From Trueperella bonasi (GTDB taxonomy: Bacteria > Actinomycetota > Actinomycetes > Actinomycetales > Actinomycetaceae), in contig NZ_JAUSQX010000001.1 of assembly GCF_030811535.1 (NCBI RefSeq), forward strand, positions 558,001-622,000: 64,000 bases of DNA, written 5' to 3'. The notes below the pieces were generated by a model. It did not search any database. It saw only the letters and a list, made by a program, of their open reading frames with translations, and was not told where the DNA came from. The translations under genes and the position numbers were made by a program. Of this stretch, positions 26,341-34,910 are shown one piece after another (the first letter of the stretch is position 1; each line of letters begins with the position of its first letter).

Positions 26341-26675
26341 CACACTTCGGAGGGCCTGCAACACCTCACGGGGTGGGAGCCCCGGCTTTGGAACTCTTCG
26401 CTTACGTTCCTACGTCCGGGCTCCCACCCCGTTTTTCGCGCCTATGCCCAGAAGTGTCCATACCCAGAAGTGCCCGTATCCAGAAGCAGAAGACTCCCCG
26501 GGCGTATGAACAGCACAATCCGCAACTTCACCGACGGGGGCCCGTAAATCCCAGGGAGGTCCGTGACGCCCGGGGAGGCCGATAAACCACAGAAAGTCCG
26601 AAACCCCTTGGCTTACGGATCTCCGCACGACTTACCGACCCCCGACGCCGGGACGGGCCTCGCGCGGCGCGTCAG
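26341..26675. other. Intergenic region between convergent metal-homeostasis operons
   Basis: This 335-bp stretch holds no credible gene. It contains the terminator at 26369-26436 and a degenerate threefold tandem repeat of about 16 bp around CCCAGAAGTG at about 26446-26495. Beyond that it is GC-rich DNA with short G and C runs up to the stop of the ABC permease. Reading frames here are shadows without ribosome-binding sites. Confidence 0.6.
26369..26436 (+). terminator. Rho-independent terminator of the arsR/metallothionein-like operon
   Basis: A long stem is formed by CGGGGTGGGAGCCCCGG (26369-26385) and CCGGGCTCCCACCCCG (26416-26431), with one bulged C. A small GGAAC...GTTCC hairpin lies in the loop and TTTTT follows at 26432-26436. 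It ends the plus-strand operon 29 bp past its stop. Confidence 0.85.
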
Positions 26676-27542
26676 CTAGGCCGACTCGGCAATCCGCTTA
26701 TCCGCGCGCACGGACCACAGGGCAAAGGCCATAAAGATTACGCCGCCAAAAAACGCCATCGCGGCCGACGTCGGCAAATTCAGCTTCCACGCGGTCCAAA
26801 AGCCAATTACTGCACTAGCGCAGGCTACACTCACGCTTACGCCGATAACACCGGGCATCGTCCGTGCCACGAGTAGTGCACACGCCACCGGAGATATCAT
26901 GAGCGCGATAACGAGGATCGAACCCGCCACATTAAATGCGGTCACGATCGTCAAAGTCACAAGAAACATCAAAATATTGGACACCCGCCGCGCAGGCATT
27001 CCAATCACTTGCGCATATTCCGGATCGAACGTGCCAACGGTCAAAATTCGCCAATTCCGCACAATAAACCCCATGTTGATCGCTAACACTGCGATTAAAA
27101 TCCACATCATTCGCGGGCCAATGTTGTAGCCAGCAATTACTAGATGTTCAGATGGAAGGGCCATTAAATTGAGGTCACCAGCTAACACCGTGTCAGCGCA
27201 GATATGCGCATCTGAAAACACCGTCGAAAGCATCAGAACACCGATTGCAAATAGCACCGGGAAAATGACGCCCTGATCGGCGTCTCCTTTGACGATATTC
27301 GAGTTGCGCAACCAATTTGCGCTAGCCACGATCAACAGTCCCATCAACGTCGCGCCCACAATCATCAACGGTGATTTAAGCGAACCGGTTAGCGCCACAC
27401 CAAGCACAATCCCCGGTAGTACACCGTGAGAGATGGCATCAACCAGCATTGATTGTCTGCGCAGCACCACGAAGACACCGGGAACAGCGCACGTAACCGC
27501 CGTCGTCACCGATAGCAAGAAAGCCGCAACAATGAAAGACAT
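26676..27542 (-). CDS. Metal ABC transporter permease (second subunit)
   Basis: The 288-residue integral membrane protein has about eight transmembrane helices and the ABC-3 family segments VDAISHGVLPGIVLG and TVGTFDPEYAQVIGMP. It forms a permease pair with the gene just upstream in a Mn/Zn/Fe importer. ATG 27542 (MSFIVAAFLL) is chosen because GGGACC precedes it and it starts 8 bp after the previous stop; an in-frame start at 27593 would overlap that gene by 43 bp. It is the last gene of the four-gene operon. Confidence 0.88.
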   Translation of the reverse strand: MSFIVAAFLLSVTTAVTCAVPGVFVVLRRQSMLVDAISHGVLPGIVLGVALTGSLKSPLMIVGATLMGLLIVASANWLRNSNIVKGDADQGVIFPVLFAIGVLMLSTVFSDAHICADTVLAGDLNLMALPSEHLVIAGYNIGPRMMWILIAVLAINMGFIVRNWRILTVGTFDPEYAQVIGMPARRVSNILMFLVTLTIVTAFNVAGSILVIALMISPVACALLVARTMPGVIGVSVSVACASAVIGFWTAWKLNLPTSAAMAFFGGVIFMAFALWSVRADKRIAESA

Positions 27543-27550
27543 GGTGGTCC

Positions 27551-28435
27551 CTATCGCCTCGCTCCCGTATGCCGGGGCCGGCGCGAGGTGCAAAGTGCGA
27601 CGACGAAAACGGCGAATAGCACGACGACGACAACGGGACCAGTCGGAACGCGGCCCAAGTTAATCGATACGTACGCCCCCACCGCGCCAGCCAGCAGCCC
27701 AATAATCCCTGAACCTATGACAAGCTGCCCGAGCGAGCGCGCCCACTGATGCATGGCAGCGCCTGGGATGATCGCGAAAGCCACCATCAAAATCAGACCC
27801 ACGGCCTTCACTCCCGACACGATGGCCACCGTGATGCACGTGGTCAAAACCGGGTTAATCACTTTTAGTTTAAAGCCATAAAGTTCGGCTGACTGCGGGT
27901 CAAAGATCGCGACCTTGATTTCCTTCCATCCAGCGCACAATACCAGGCCAAGCACCAAGGCAATCGCGGCGATGGTATGTCCATCGCTCGCTCGCGTGGT
28001 GGCTGCGTTGCCAAAAATATAATCCGAAAGCCCGGCCTTCCCGGGGATCGAGGAGTGGTTGAGCACGTGGAGTGCGCTGAGCCCTCCCCCGTAAAAGAGG
28101 GACAGGCTGATTGCCATCGCGGCATCCGCACCAATCACGGTGCGCTCGGTGATCCACTGCACGAGGAACACTGCGAGATAGCTGGAGATCGCGGCACCCG
28201 CAATTAAGACCGCAATGGATTGGCCGTTCGCCCCGAAAATACCGGCGGCGACGGCGAAACCGCCCACTACTCCCGCCAAGGAGGCGTGCCCCATGACGTC
28301 GGACAGAAGTGATTGCCTTCGCATATAAAGCAGAGACCCGAAGGAACCGGCTAGGAGCCCGACGAGAGCAGAGGTAAAGAAGGTAGTACGAAAACCGTAC
28401 ACGCTCAAGAAATCGAGCGGGCTGATCCAATCCAT
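27551..28435 (-). CDS. Metal ABC transporter permease (first subunit)
   Basis: The 294-residue ABC-3 family permease has about eight transmembrane helices, the conserved SDVMGHASLAGVVGGF segment, and FDPQSAELYGF, the coupling loop to the ATPase. It overlaps the stop of the ATPase gene by one base. With its neighbours it makes a cluster A-I (TroABCD/MntABC/ZnuABC-type) importer. Two distinct permeases suggest a heterodimeric membrane domain. Confidence 0.92.
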   Translation of the reverse strand: MDWISPLDFLSVYGFRTTFFTSALVGLLAGSFGSLLYMRRQSLLSDVMGHASLAGVVGGFAVAAGIFGANGQSIAVLIAGAAISSYLAVFLVQWITERTVIGADAAMAISLSLFYGGGLSALHVLNHSSIPGKAGLSDYIFGNAATTRASDGHTIAAIALVLGLVLCAGWKEIKVAIFDPQSAELYGFKLKVINPVLTTCITVAIVSGVKAVGLILMVAFAIIPGAAMHQWARSLGQLVIGSGIIGLLAGAVGAYVSINLGRVPTGPVVVVVLFAVFVVALCTSRRPRHTGARR

Positions 28436-29172
28436 TAGAACCCAAGTCCGCCTATCTGGAAGGCCTCGGCGATTGCTTCACTGGTGAGAGCTTCACCGAC
28501 GGGGCCGGTAGAAATAACCTCGCCCTCTCGAAGTAGTGTCGCATGCGTGCAAAATTCAGCAACTTGCGCGAGGTCGTGGTGGACGATCACAACGGTGCAT
28601 CCCCGAGCCGCTTCCTCCTTAAGGATGTTGATGATGACGCTCTCCGAGGCGGCATCAACGCCCGCAAAGGGCTCGTCCATGATGAGCAGCTTGGCGTCTT
28701 GAGCAAGTAAGCGCGAAAGAAACACGCGTTGTTTTTGCCCACCCGAAAGCTGCGAAATGTGGCGCCCTGCCAGTTCGCTGAGCCCCACCTGAGCGAGGGC
28801 CTCACGTGCCCTTTCAAGATCCCGAGGCCGGGGCCTGCGAAACCACCCCAGCCTCGGGTATGTCCCCATCAAAGTCACTTCTTTGACGGTGATGGGAAAA
28901 TCCCAATCGACTGCCGCTGCTTGCGGCATGTAGCCAACGCTTTTGCGGTGCTCGGCATAGGAGCCGCCAAAAAACAGGGCGGTTCCTTTCGTACCCGACA
29001 GCAGGCCGAGCACGGCCTTAATCAGCGAAGACTTCCCCGAACCGTTAGGTCCGACGATTGCGTGGATGTGGCCCTGCCCGACCTCCATCGTCACGCTCTT
29101 AACCGCTATGGTGTTGCGGTAGCCGGCCGTGAGATCACGAGTTGCGAGCGCCGGCGTGGCTACATCAGTCAT
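28435..29172 (-). CDS. Metal ABC transporter ATP-binding protein
   Basis: The 245-residue ATPase has Walker A GPNGSGKSS, the Q-loop in YMPQAAAVDW, signature LSGGQKQR, Walker B LLIMDEPFAGVD and H-loop HHD. The sequence is typical of the MntB/ZnuC/TroB group and complete. It abuts the genes on both sides with one-base overlaps, so stoichiometric expression of the transporter is likely. Confidence 0.94.
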   Translation of the reverse strand: MTDVATPALATRDLTAGYRNTIAVKSVTMEVGQGHIHAIVGPNGSGKSSLIKAVLGLLSGTKGTALFFGGSYAEHRKSVGYMPQAAAVDWDFPITVKEVTLMGTYPRLGWFRRPRPRDLERAREALAQVGLSELAGRHISQLSGGQKQRVFLSRLLAQDAKLLIMDEPFAGVDAASESVIINILKEEAARGCTVVIVHHDLAQVAEFCTHATLLREGEVISTGPVGEALTSEAIAEAFQIGGLGF

Positions 29173-30128
29173 TAGGAAAGGGCCTCCACGATCGCCTGCA
29201 CATTGTGCTCGAAGGCGCCGAGGTAGGTGTCGGTTGGCGCACTATCACCAAGGGTATCGGCGTAGAGAACCTTGTCGGAAACTTCAACCTTGCCACCTTT
29301 CGCAACCACCGAATCCTGTAGGTGCTTGATGGCCTCGGGATTCTTCAGGTTGTCTTGGAAGATCACAGGAACCTTGTGGTCTGCGATCGTCTGGGCCAAC
29401 TCATCAAGTTCGGCCGCCGAGATTTCGGCTTCCGACGTCACGAGATCCGTTGCCAAGACCGTCATGTTATAGGTGTCGCCAAGGTAATTAAACGCATCGT
29501 GACCCGTGATGAGGTAACGATTCTCCTCTGGAATCTTGGAGAGTTGCTCACTTGCCTTTACGTGGGCGGCCTGAATCTTTTCGTTGTAGGCAGCCGCGTT
29601 ATCGCGGTAGGTCTGGGCATTATCGGGATCGATGTCAGCGAACTTCTCGCCGATACCCGTGACTACTTCCTGCCACAGCTCCGGGGAATTCCACACGTGC
29701 GGATCGTGCCCATCGACTTCGTCCTCCCATGGCAGGAGCTTCGATTCGTCAATGACTTCTGCGGCCGGGTGAGAGCGCTCGCCGAGCTTATCGAAGTGGT
29801 CACGCATCCGGTGTTCCATATCGTGGCTCGTCCACACCACGAGGTCCGCCTCGTTCACTGCCTCGATATCAGCGGTGGTTAGTTCCTGCGTGTGCGGATC
29901 TCCACCCGGCGCAACGAGCGTGCGTACCTCAGCATCAGGCGCAACATTGTTGATTGCGTCCGTGAGGTAGCCCGTCGTCGACACAACCGTCAAAGTTTCA
30001 GAGTTCGACGACGCCGATGTCTCGGCCGAGCCTGAAGAACCATTCGATTTATCTTCCGAGCAGGCACCTAGAACAGACATGCCCAACATCACCGAAAAGG
30101 CAATGCCAAGAATCCGCTTGACTTTCAT
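29172..30128 (-). CDS. Metal-binding lipoprotein of ABC importer (TroA/PsaA/MntC type)
   Basis: The 318-residue lipoprotein starts at ATG 30128, preceded by GGAAGGAAAA, and has a signal peptide ending in the lipobox LGAC (Cys23); an in-frame extension to 30179 lacks both. Metal-ligand regions of cluster A-I binding proteins are present: GDPHTQELT, HDPHVWNSPE, TGHDAFNYLG and YADTLGDSAPTDTY. The His-rich loop typical of zinc-specific ZnuA is absent, which favours Mn or Fe, but this is not decisive. Confidence 0.9.
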   Translation of the reverse strand: MKVKRILGIAFSVMLGMSVLGACSEDKSNGSSGSAETSASSNSETLTVVSTTGYLTDAINNVAPDAEVRTLVAPGGDPHTQELTTADIEAVNEADLVVWTSHDMEHRMRDHFDKLGERSHPAAEVIDESKLLPWEDEVDGHDPHVWNSPELWQEVVTGIGEKFADIDPDNAQTYRDNAAAYNEKIQAAHVKASEQLSKIPEENRYLITGHDAFNYLGDTYNMTVLATDLVTSEAEISAAELDELAQTIADHKVPVIFQDNLKNPEAIKHLQDSVVAKGGKVEVSDKVLYADTLGDSAPTDTYLGAFEHNVQAIVEALS

Positions 30129-30206
30129 AAATTTTCCTTCCAACTTTGGCAGATGCGCCAAATAGGCGCGACTAAACACACCATAGATTATGGGGCTCTA
30201 AAATAA

Positions 30207-30226
30207 AATTTGGAGATACCTAAATT
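30207..30226. promoter_or_regulatory. Candidate DtxR/MntR-type operator upstream of the metal ABC operon
   Basis: The 20-bp imperfect inverted repeat AATTTGGAGATACCTAAATT (reads TTTAGGTATCTCCAAA in the direction of the operon) lies about 80 bp upstream of the binding-protein start. TTAGGTA half-sites are typical of metal-dependent DtxR/MntR repressors. The symmetry is 14 of 20 positions, so the assignment is tentative. Confidence 0.45.
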
Positions 30227-30282
30227 CATTTGGTGCGAATATCCCCACAAGCGCACAGGCATGACTTTGCCCCGACGCGAAG

Positions 30283-31281
30283 CTAGGAATTGCGCTCAAC
30301 GCGCCTAGAACGGCCATTCCCAGTGGGGCGACGTTCAGCGCTTCGACGGAAATAAAATGCCACTAGGGCTCCCGACATGTTGTGCCACACAGAGAAAATC
30401 ACACCCGGAAGCGCCGCTTCGGGAGTGGCAGGAAAATGGGTTTTCGCAAGAGTTGCCGCCAGACCCGAATTTTGCATGCCAACCTCGATTGACACTGTCC
30501 GCGCCACCTGTGCAGAACTACCCGCAACACGGGTAGCCCAATACCCGGCAAAAAGGCCCGCGAGGTTATGTAAAATGACCGCAACGAAAACCACTGCAAC
30601 TGCCGTTTGTAAAGCTTCAACCGATCCCGGCACCAACGCGGCCACCACCAACGTGATGCCAAGGGTTGATACCCATGGCAGAACGGGCAGTAGCCTATCC
30701 ACAACTTTCGGGATCAGCAGACGTACAACCACGCCACCAACGACGGGAACGACCACGGTTGTCACGATCGACGCGGCCATGGCCCCGCTGTCGATCTGCG
30801 TCAGCGTGCCCGCTAGGGCCTGCACGAGGAGCGGGGTCAAAATTGGTGCCAGAAGAGTGGATACGGTCGTCAAGGTAACTGACAGCGCCACATCCGCTTT
30901 CGCTAAGTAGGCGACGACATTCGAGGCCGTGCCGCCCGGCGCGCAGCCGACGAGAATCACGCCGATGGCGATGCCCGTAGGCAGGTTCAGCAAGTGCACT
31001 AGGCCAAAAGCTACGAGCGGCGTGATCACGTACTGAGCGCTGACGCCGATGAGAACAGCTACGGGCCGCTGTGCCACGCGTTTGAAATCCTCGACCTGGA
31101 GGGTAAGCCCCATCGTGAACATGATGAACCCCAGGCCTGGCGACACGTACGGAGTGAGGTGGGCCGCCGTCGCCGGAAAAAAGTAAGCCCAGACCGCACC
31201 CGCGACGATAATCAGCGGAAAAACCGTCACCGCAACGAGCGCCGACCGATCCTCGGCACTCATGGCCGGCCCTTCGTTCAT
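30283..31281 (-). CDS. Bile acid:sodium symporter (BASS) family transporter, copy 1
   Basis: The 332-residue membrane protein has about ten hydrophobic helices with the BASS hallmarks [24 protein letters not shown] and [16 protein letters not shown], the last two lying in the sodium- and substrate-binding crossing. ATG 31281 has AAAGGTGG upstream; a GTG at 31290 is less likely. Relatives move pantoate, 2-keto acids, bile acids or sulfonates with sodium, and the substrate cannot be read here. A close paralog lies at 44135-45106. It is divergent from rfbA. Confidence 0.9.
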   Translation of the reverse strand: MNEGPAMSAEDRSALVAVTVFPLIIVAGAVWAYFFPATAAHLTPYVSPGLGFIMFTMGLTLQVEDFKRVAQRPVAVLIGVSAQYVITPLVAFGLVHLLNLPTGIAIGVILVGCAPGGTASNVVAYLAKADVALSVTLTTVSTLLAPILTPLLVQALAGTLTQIDSGAMAASIVTTVVVPVVGGVVVRLLIPKVVDRLLPVLPWVSTLGITLVVAALVPGSVEALQTAVAVVFVAVILHNLAGLFAGYWATRVAGSSAQVARTVSIEVGMQNSGLAATLAKTHFPATPEAALPGVIFSVWHNMSGALVAFYFRRSAERRPTGNGRSRRVERNS

Positions 31282-31338
31282 TGCCGCCACCTTTCAGCAG
31301 GTCGCACATCCGCACCTAAAATGAGCCATAATATAAGC

Positions 31339-32208
31339 ATGCGTGGAATTATTCTGGCCGGTGGTTCAGGCACTCGACTTCATCCCATTACGCTCGGAAC
31401 ATCAAAACAGTTGGTCCCGGTTTACGACAAACCGATGATCTACTATCCGATGTCCACACTCATGCTAGCGGGCATTCAAGATATCCTCGTGATTACAACT
31501 CCGGAAGATGCGCCACAGTTCCACCGGCTTCTCGGTGATGGTCGTCAGTTCGGCATTAACCTTTCTTTTACCGTGCAAGAGGTTCCAAACGGACTGGCAC
31601 AGGCTTTCGTACTTGGCGCTGACTTCGTCGGCAACCAGCCGGCCTCGCTGATACTTGGAGACAATATTTTCTATGGCCCAGGCATGGGCACCCAGCTACG
31701 GCGGAACACTGATCCTGAGGGCGGTGCGGTTTTTGCCTATCACGTCACCGATCCCGAGCGGTACGGAGTGGTGGAATTTGACGAAAATTTCAAGGCGGTT
31801 TCCATTGAGGAAAAACCGGCTAAGCCGAAGTCAAACTATGCGGTTCCCGGCCTATATTTCTACGACAACGACGTGGTGGAGATCGCGAAAGAGCTCAAGC
31901 CGTCGGCGCGTGGCGAGTATGAGATCACGGACGTCAATAAGGCTTATCTTGACGCCGGCAAGCTCTCGGTTGAGGTGCTCCCTCGCGGCACCGCCTGGCT
32001 GGATACCGGCACATTTGATTCGCTCGCCGATGCAACTTCTTATGTTCGCACCGTTGAGGCACGCCAAGGATTAAAGGTGGGCGCTCCGGAGGAGGTCGCC
32101 TGGCGTATGGGCTTCCTTGACGACGCCGGGTTGGCCGAGCGCGCCGAACCGCTCGTCAAGTCTGGGTACGGCCAGTATTTGTTGGACCTTCTCGAGTATG
32201 GGCGATAA
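31339..32208 (+). CDS. rfbA: Glucose-1-phosphate thymidylyltransferase
   Basis: The 289-residue enzyme makes dTDP-glucose from dTTP and glucose-1-phosphate, the first step of dTDP-L-rhamnose synthesis. It has the nucleotide-binding signature GGSGTRLHP (8-16) with the catalytic [16 protein letters not shown] region, and [13 protein letters not shown] 31339 has no ribosome-binding site, and a CATAAT -10-like hexamer ends 6 nt before it, so the mRNA is probably leaderless. rmlD lies 13 kb away; rmlB and rmlC are absent from the window. Confidence 0.95.
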   Translation: MRGIILAGGSGTRLHPITLGTSKQLVPVYDKPMIYYPMSTLMLAGIQDILVITTPEDAPQFHRLLGDGRQFGINLSFTVQEVPNGLAQAFVLGADFVGNQPASLILGDNIFYGPGMGTQLRRNTDPEGGAVFAYHVTDPERYGVVEFDENFKAVSIEEKPAKPKSNYAVPGLYFYDNDVVEIAKELKPSARGEYEITDVNKAYLDAGKLSVEVLPRGTAWLDTGTFDSLADATSYVRTVEARQGLKVGAPEEVAWRMGFLDDAGLAERAEPLVKSGYGQYLLDLLEYGR

Positions 32209-32214
32209 GGCTTG

Positions 32215-32492
32215 ATGGAAACTTTCGTCCACGTAAGCTACTACGAGCACCCTCGTGAGAAGGTTTTTGAGGCTCACCGTGATCCACAACTGTTGAAGGT
32301 TTTAACCCCACCCGGCAAGGGTCCTGTGGGCTTGCCGTGGCGAGTTCGCCCCACAGTGCTAGATCCGCCCCGCTTGTTCGAAGACGTACAGGTAAGCGGG
32401 CCGTTTTCCGCCTGGCGGCACCTATCGTACACGGAGAACTCACCAAGTTGTTCCAGTACAGGGAGCGCGCTCTGCGGGACTTTCTTGGTTAG
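32215..32492 (+). pseudogene. Remnant of an SRPBCC (cell-division-inhibitor-like) gene with internal deletion
   Basis: The first ~68 codons read like the start of an SRPBCC-fold protein, with LLKVLTPPGK and FEDVQVSGPFSAWRH, a hallmark of the family. After WRH the frame loses similarity. From about 32429 a different frame reads VHGELTKLFQYRERALRDFLG and stops at 32492, a typical SRPBCC C-terminal helix (about 20 residues). Family members are about 150 residues, so roughly 60 central residues and the frame have been lost. The gene follows rfbA by 6 bp. Confidence 0.6.
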
Positions 32493-32827
32493 GCTTGGGA
32501 TGCGCGCTCCCATGAACTTTTACGGCAAGTTGTCGATCGCGTATTGTGCCTGCTCGTGCGTAAACCGTTCCCCATACCCACCAGCCAAATGGTCATAGAT
32601 CTCTTGATCGGCGCTGTTGGCGTGAACTCCAAATGCTCCTCGGCAGCCCTCAATGCCTGCTCGTTCCAATCAACATCGAGGTTATCAAGCGCATACTCGG
32701 TTTCTTCTTTGGTGAAGTTGCTTCCGTACTCGGCCGTCAAACGCTCACGCAAACTTTCCTCTCAATAGGGCATTATTTCCAGTATCTGTTCAGCTGACTT
32801 TAAAGTGAAATGGTCCGGGTTTTCTTC

Positions 32828-33748
32828 CTAGGTGTTTACCCTGTTTTCTATTGTTGCTGTTTTTTCTCGTTGCTGCCAGTATTCCGTTTCGACCTCGTGT
32901 GGCGTGCGGTAGTTGAGTGCTTGGTGGAGACGCTTGGTGTTCCACCAGTGCACCCACTCGAATGTAGCGATCTCGACTTCGAGAACATCGGCCCATCGTC
33001 GGGTATGAATGATCTCGTTCTTGTATGAGCCGTTGACGTTCTCAGCCAGCGCATTGTCATAACTGTCACCCACACTGCCAGTGGATTCAACAATTCCAGC
33101 ATCCACGAGATGCTGATGATAGGTCAAAGATACATATTGAGACCCGTGATCTGAATGATGAACCAGGCCTGTGGTTGAGCGAGCGTTCCAGATTGCTTGC
33201 TTGACCGCTTGGAGCGGTAATGCCTCGGTTTTCATGGAATCTGACAGCGCCCAGCCAACAATCTTCCTGCTAAAAGCGTCGATTACGAACGCCGCATACA
33301 CGAAACCCGCAGTGGTTCTCACGTAGGTGATATCAGCGACCCACAATCGATTCGGAGCACTAGCTGTAAACTCGCGTTGAACCAAGTCTGGGCGAGTATC
33401 GATGTCCTTACTCTTGACTGTGGTGACAGGATTTTTACCTTTCCGTTTACCTGCCACTGCCGCCAATTTCATGATCCGCCGCGTTTGCTCACGACCAATG
33501 TCAACTCCTTGACGTTTCAAGGCACGCCACATCTTCCGCACCCCATACACCCCGTAATTCTCAGCATGAATCTGGCCAACGAGCTCGACCAGCTCGCGAT
33601 CCCTGACCTGGCGAGCTGACGGGGCACGTTTCTTCGCATCCCGGTATCCACGGGAGGTGATAAAGCCTCCTTCACGGTGATTCTTCAACGTCTGACAAAT
33701 GAACTCAACACTGAAACGATCGCGATACTCATCGATAAATGCGATCAT
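32828..33748 (-). CDS. IS3-family transposase OrfB (DDE domain)
   Basis: The 306-residue integrase-like transposase carries an HTH_21-type segment and a DDE core: Asp in WVADITYV, Asp in HHSDHGSQYVS and Glu in ALAENVNGSYKNE. The C terminus has the usual NTKRLHQALNY. The ATG overlaps the orfA stop in a 4-nt ATGA, in the -1 frame relative to orfA, so it is made by termination-reinitiation or -1 frameshifting. The classical A6G slippery sequence is not present at the overlap. Its stop lies inside the left inverted repeat. Confidence 0.95.
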   Translation of the reverse strand: MIAFIDEYRDRFSVEFICQTLKNHREGGFITSRGYRDAKKRAPSARQVRDRELVELVGQIHAENYGVYGVRKMWRALKRQGVDIGREQTRRIMKLAAVAGKRKGKNPVTTVKSKDIDTRPDLVQREFTASAPNRLWVADITYVRTTAGFVYAAFVIDAFSRKIVGWALSDSMKTEALPLQAVKQAIWNARSTTGLVHHSDHGSQYVSLTYHQHLVDAGIVESTGSVGDSYDNALAENVNGSYKNEIIHTRRWADVLEVEIATFEWVHWWNTKRLHQALNYRTPHEVETEYWQQREKTATIENRVNT

Positions 33749-34062
33749 TTCCGACGTTTGGGGTCGAGTTCGGACGCGAAAAAAGCCGATGCAGCCTTCA
33801 ACAACTCATTCGTGTCACGCAACTCTTGAACTTCACGACGCAGTCTGGCATTTTCGGCAGCCAGATCTTCGGGCAGGCGTTGAGGAACTTCTCCTTCACG
33901 TCGAGCTGCCTGGGTCCATTGCCGGGCAGTATGCCACGAGACCCCGAGTTTTGGTGCAACTGCTTGGCATGCTGCCTGCATCGAAAGCCCCTCAGCAAGG
34001 ATCCGATCCTCAACAAGACGAACCACACGATCCTTCGCTTCCTGATCAAACTTCTTCGCCAT
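33745..34062 (-). CDS. IS3-family transposase OrfA
   Basis: The 105-residue protein has an N-terminal helix-turn-helix (about 10-55, with RLVEDRILAEGLSMQAACQ and GVSWHTARQW) that recognises the IS ends. A C-terminal leucine-zipper-like segment (ENARLRREVQELRDTNELLKAAS, about 70-92) serves dimerisation and the OrfAB fusion. The gene starts 27 bp inside the right inverted repeat and is complete. Confidence 0.94.
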   Translation of the reverse strand: MAKKFDQEAKDRVVRLVEDRILAEGLSMQAACQAVAPKLGVSWHTARQWTQAARREGEVPQRLPEDLAAENARLRREVQELRDTNELLKAASAFFASELDPKRRK

Positions 34063-34910
34063 ATTCCAGATTTTCCCATCTACTCAAACGGAAGAAAACC
34101 TAGACCATTTCAAAGCTTGTTCATTCCAATCGACGTCGACATTATCGACAGCATACTGGGCAGCTTCATGAGATAAGCCCTCGCCGTATTCGGAGGTTAG
34201 TTGATCATAAAGCTCACTCTTTGAGAAGGCGAATAATTCCAGATAAGACTCGGCATCTTTCATGGTCTCTTCGTACTCATCGGTTATTTCCGTTGGTTCA
34301 TCGCCCCTCGCGGACGAATCATCTATCGGGTCATCTCCACCGCGAGTCGGTTGCAGTGTTTCCACAATCTCAGCCGAGGTAGCCATGTCTTCAGGATCAT
34401 CGGAACCGCTAGCCAGCATCACAATACCGAATATCGCGGCTCCGGCGGCTAACACAAAGAGCATAATCGCCCACCACCGCTTGTACCACGGCTGACGCGG
34501 CTGAGGGCTGTAGGGGTTGGATCCCTGAGGTTGCCCGGGGGTGTCCGTATTGGTTACAAGCATTCCCCTGCAGCTGCGCATAAGAGTGCTGCTGATTCTG
34601 TCCTAGTACTGGCACGTATTGGCCCTGCCCGGGTCCGTTATGCCCAGCCCAGGTCTGTTGTTGGTTCGGCTGAGGCTGATAGGGCATCTGCTCAGTTGGG
34701 TTCTCGCCGGGCGGATTCTGGCTAGGCGGGTGTGGACGGTTCCCTGGTTGGAATCTACTTTGATCTTGCGCGGGGTCGACGTTGTTTGAGGACATGTCGA
34801 TTTCCTTCGTGTCGTGTGCGCCGGTCGCTTAACCGTGCCGCGTCTGTTAGATCGTGGTTGAGTAAACGCTGGGATTTCGAGCCTGAATCGTCGGCAATTC
34901 TCATACTACC

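Larger units (their letters stand above)
32806..34112 (-). mobile_element. Complete IS3-family insertion sequence (1307 bp)
   Basis: The 23-bp terminal inverted repeats TGAAATGGTC..GGTTTTCTTCC (32806-32828, and complement at 34090-34112) differ at 2 positions. The element is flanked by a 3-bp direct repeat AAG (32803-32805 and 34113-34115), the expected IS3 target duplication, and removing it with one AAG rejoins the Ltp reading frame exactly (EQALKSAEQ). It carries the two standard genes orfA and orfB, both apparently intact, so it may still be active. Confidence 0.93.
32520..34795 (-). pseudogene. Ltp-repeat (host cell surface-exposed lipoprotein-like) membrane protein gene, multiply broken by IS3 and mutations
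   Basis: From ATG 34795 the gene encodes a Pro/Gln-rich N terminus of about 85 residues, then a frameshift at a G5 run (34537-34541; the shift probably added one base). A transmembrane helix (WWAIMLFVLAAGAAIFG), an acidic linker and the first Ltp repeat ending VDWNEQAL follow. The reading frame is cut by the IS at 32806-34112. Beyond it the repeat continues (KSAEQILEIMPY), meets an in-frame TGA at 32762-32764 where Ser is expected, then EESLRERLTAEYG to EHLEF, a second frameshift near 32620, and a final repeat ending AQYAIDNLP at 32520. Four lesions make function implausible. Confidence 0.8.

Noticed and set aside
26126-26585. Two further plus-strand frames overlapping the Cys-rich gene and running into the terminator
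   Set aside because: They are out-of-frame readings of the repeated Cys codons. The ribosome-binding site, the overlap with arsR and the metal-ligand pattern support only the frame starting at 26014.
26410-26628. A 72-codon minus-strand frame in the intergenic region
   Set aside because: It reads through the terminator hairpin and the short tandem repeat, with no ribosome-binding site or family resemblance.
29172-30128. Assignment of the ABC importer as zinc-specific ZnuA
   Set aside because: The His-rich loop typical of ZnuA is absent and the upstream repeat looks like a DtxR/MntR site, so the metal is left open.
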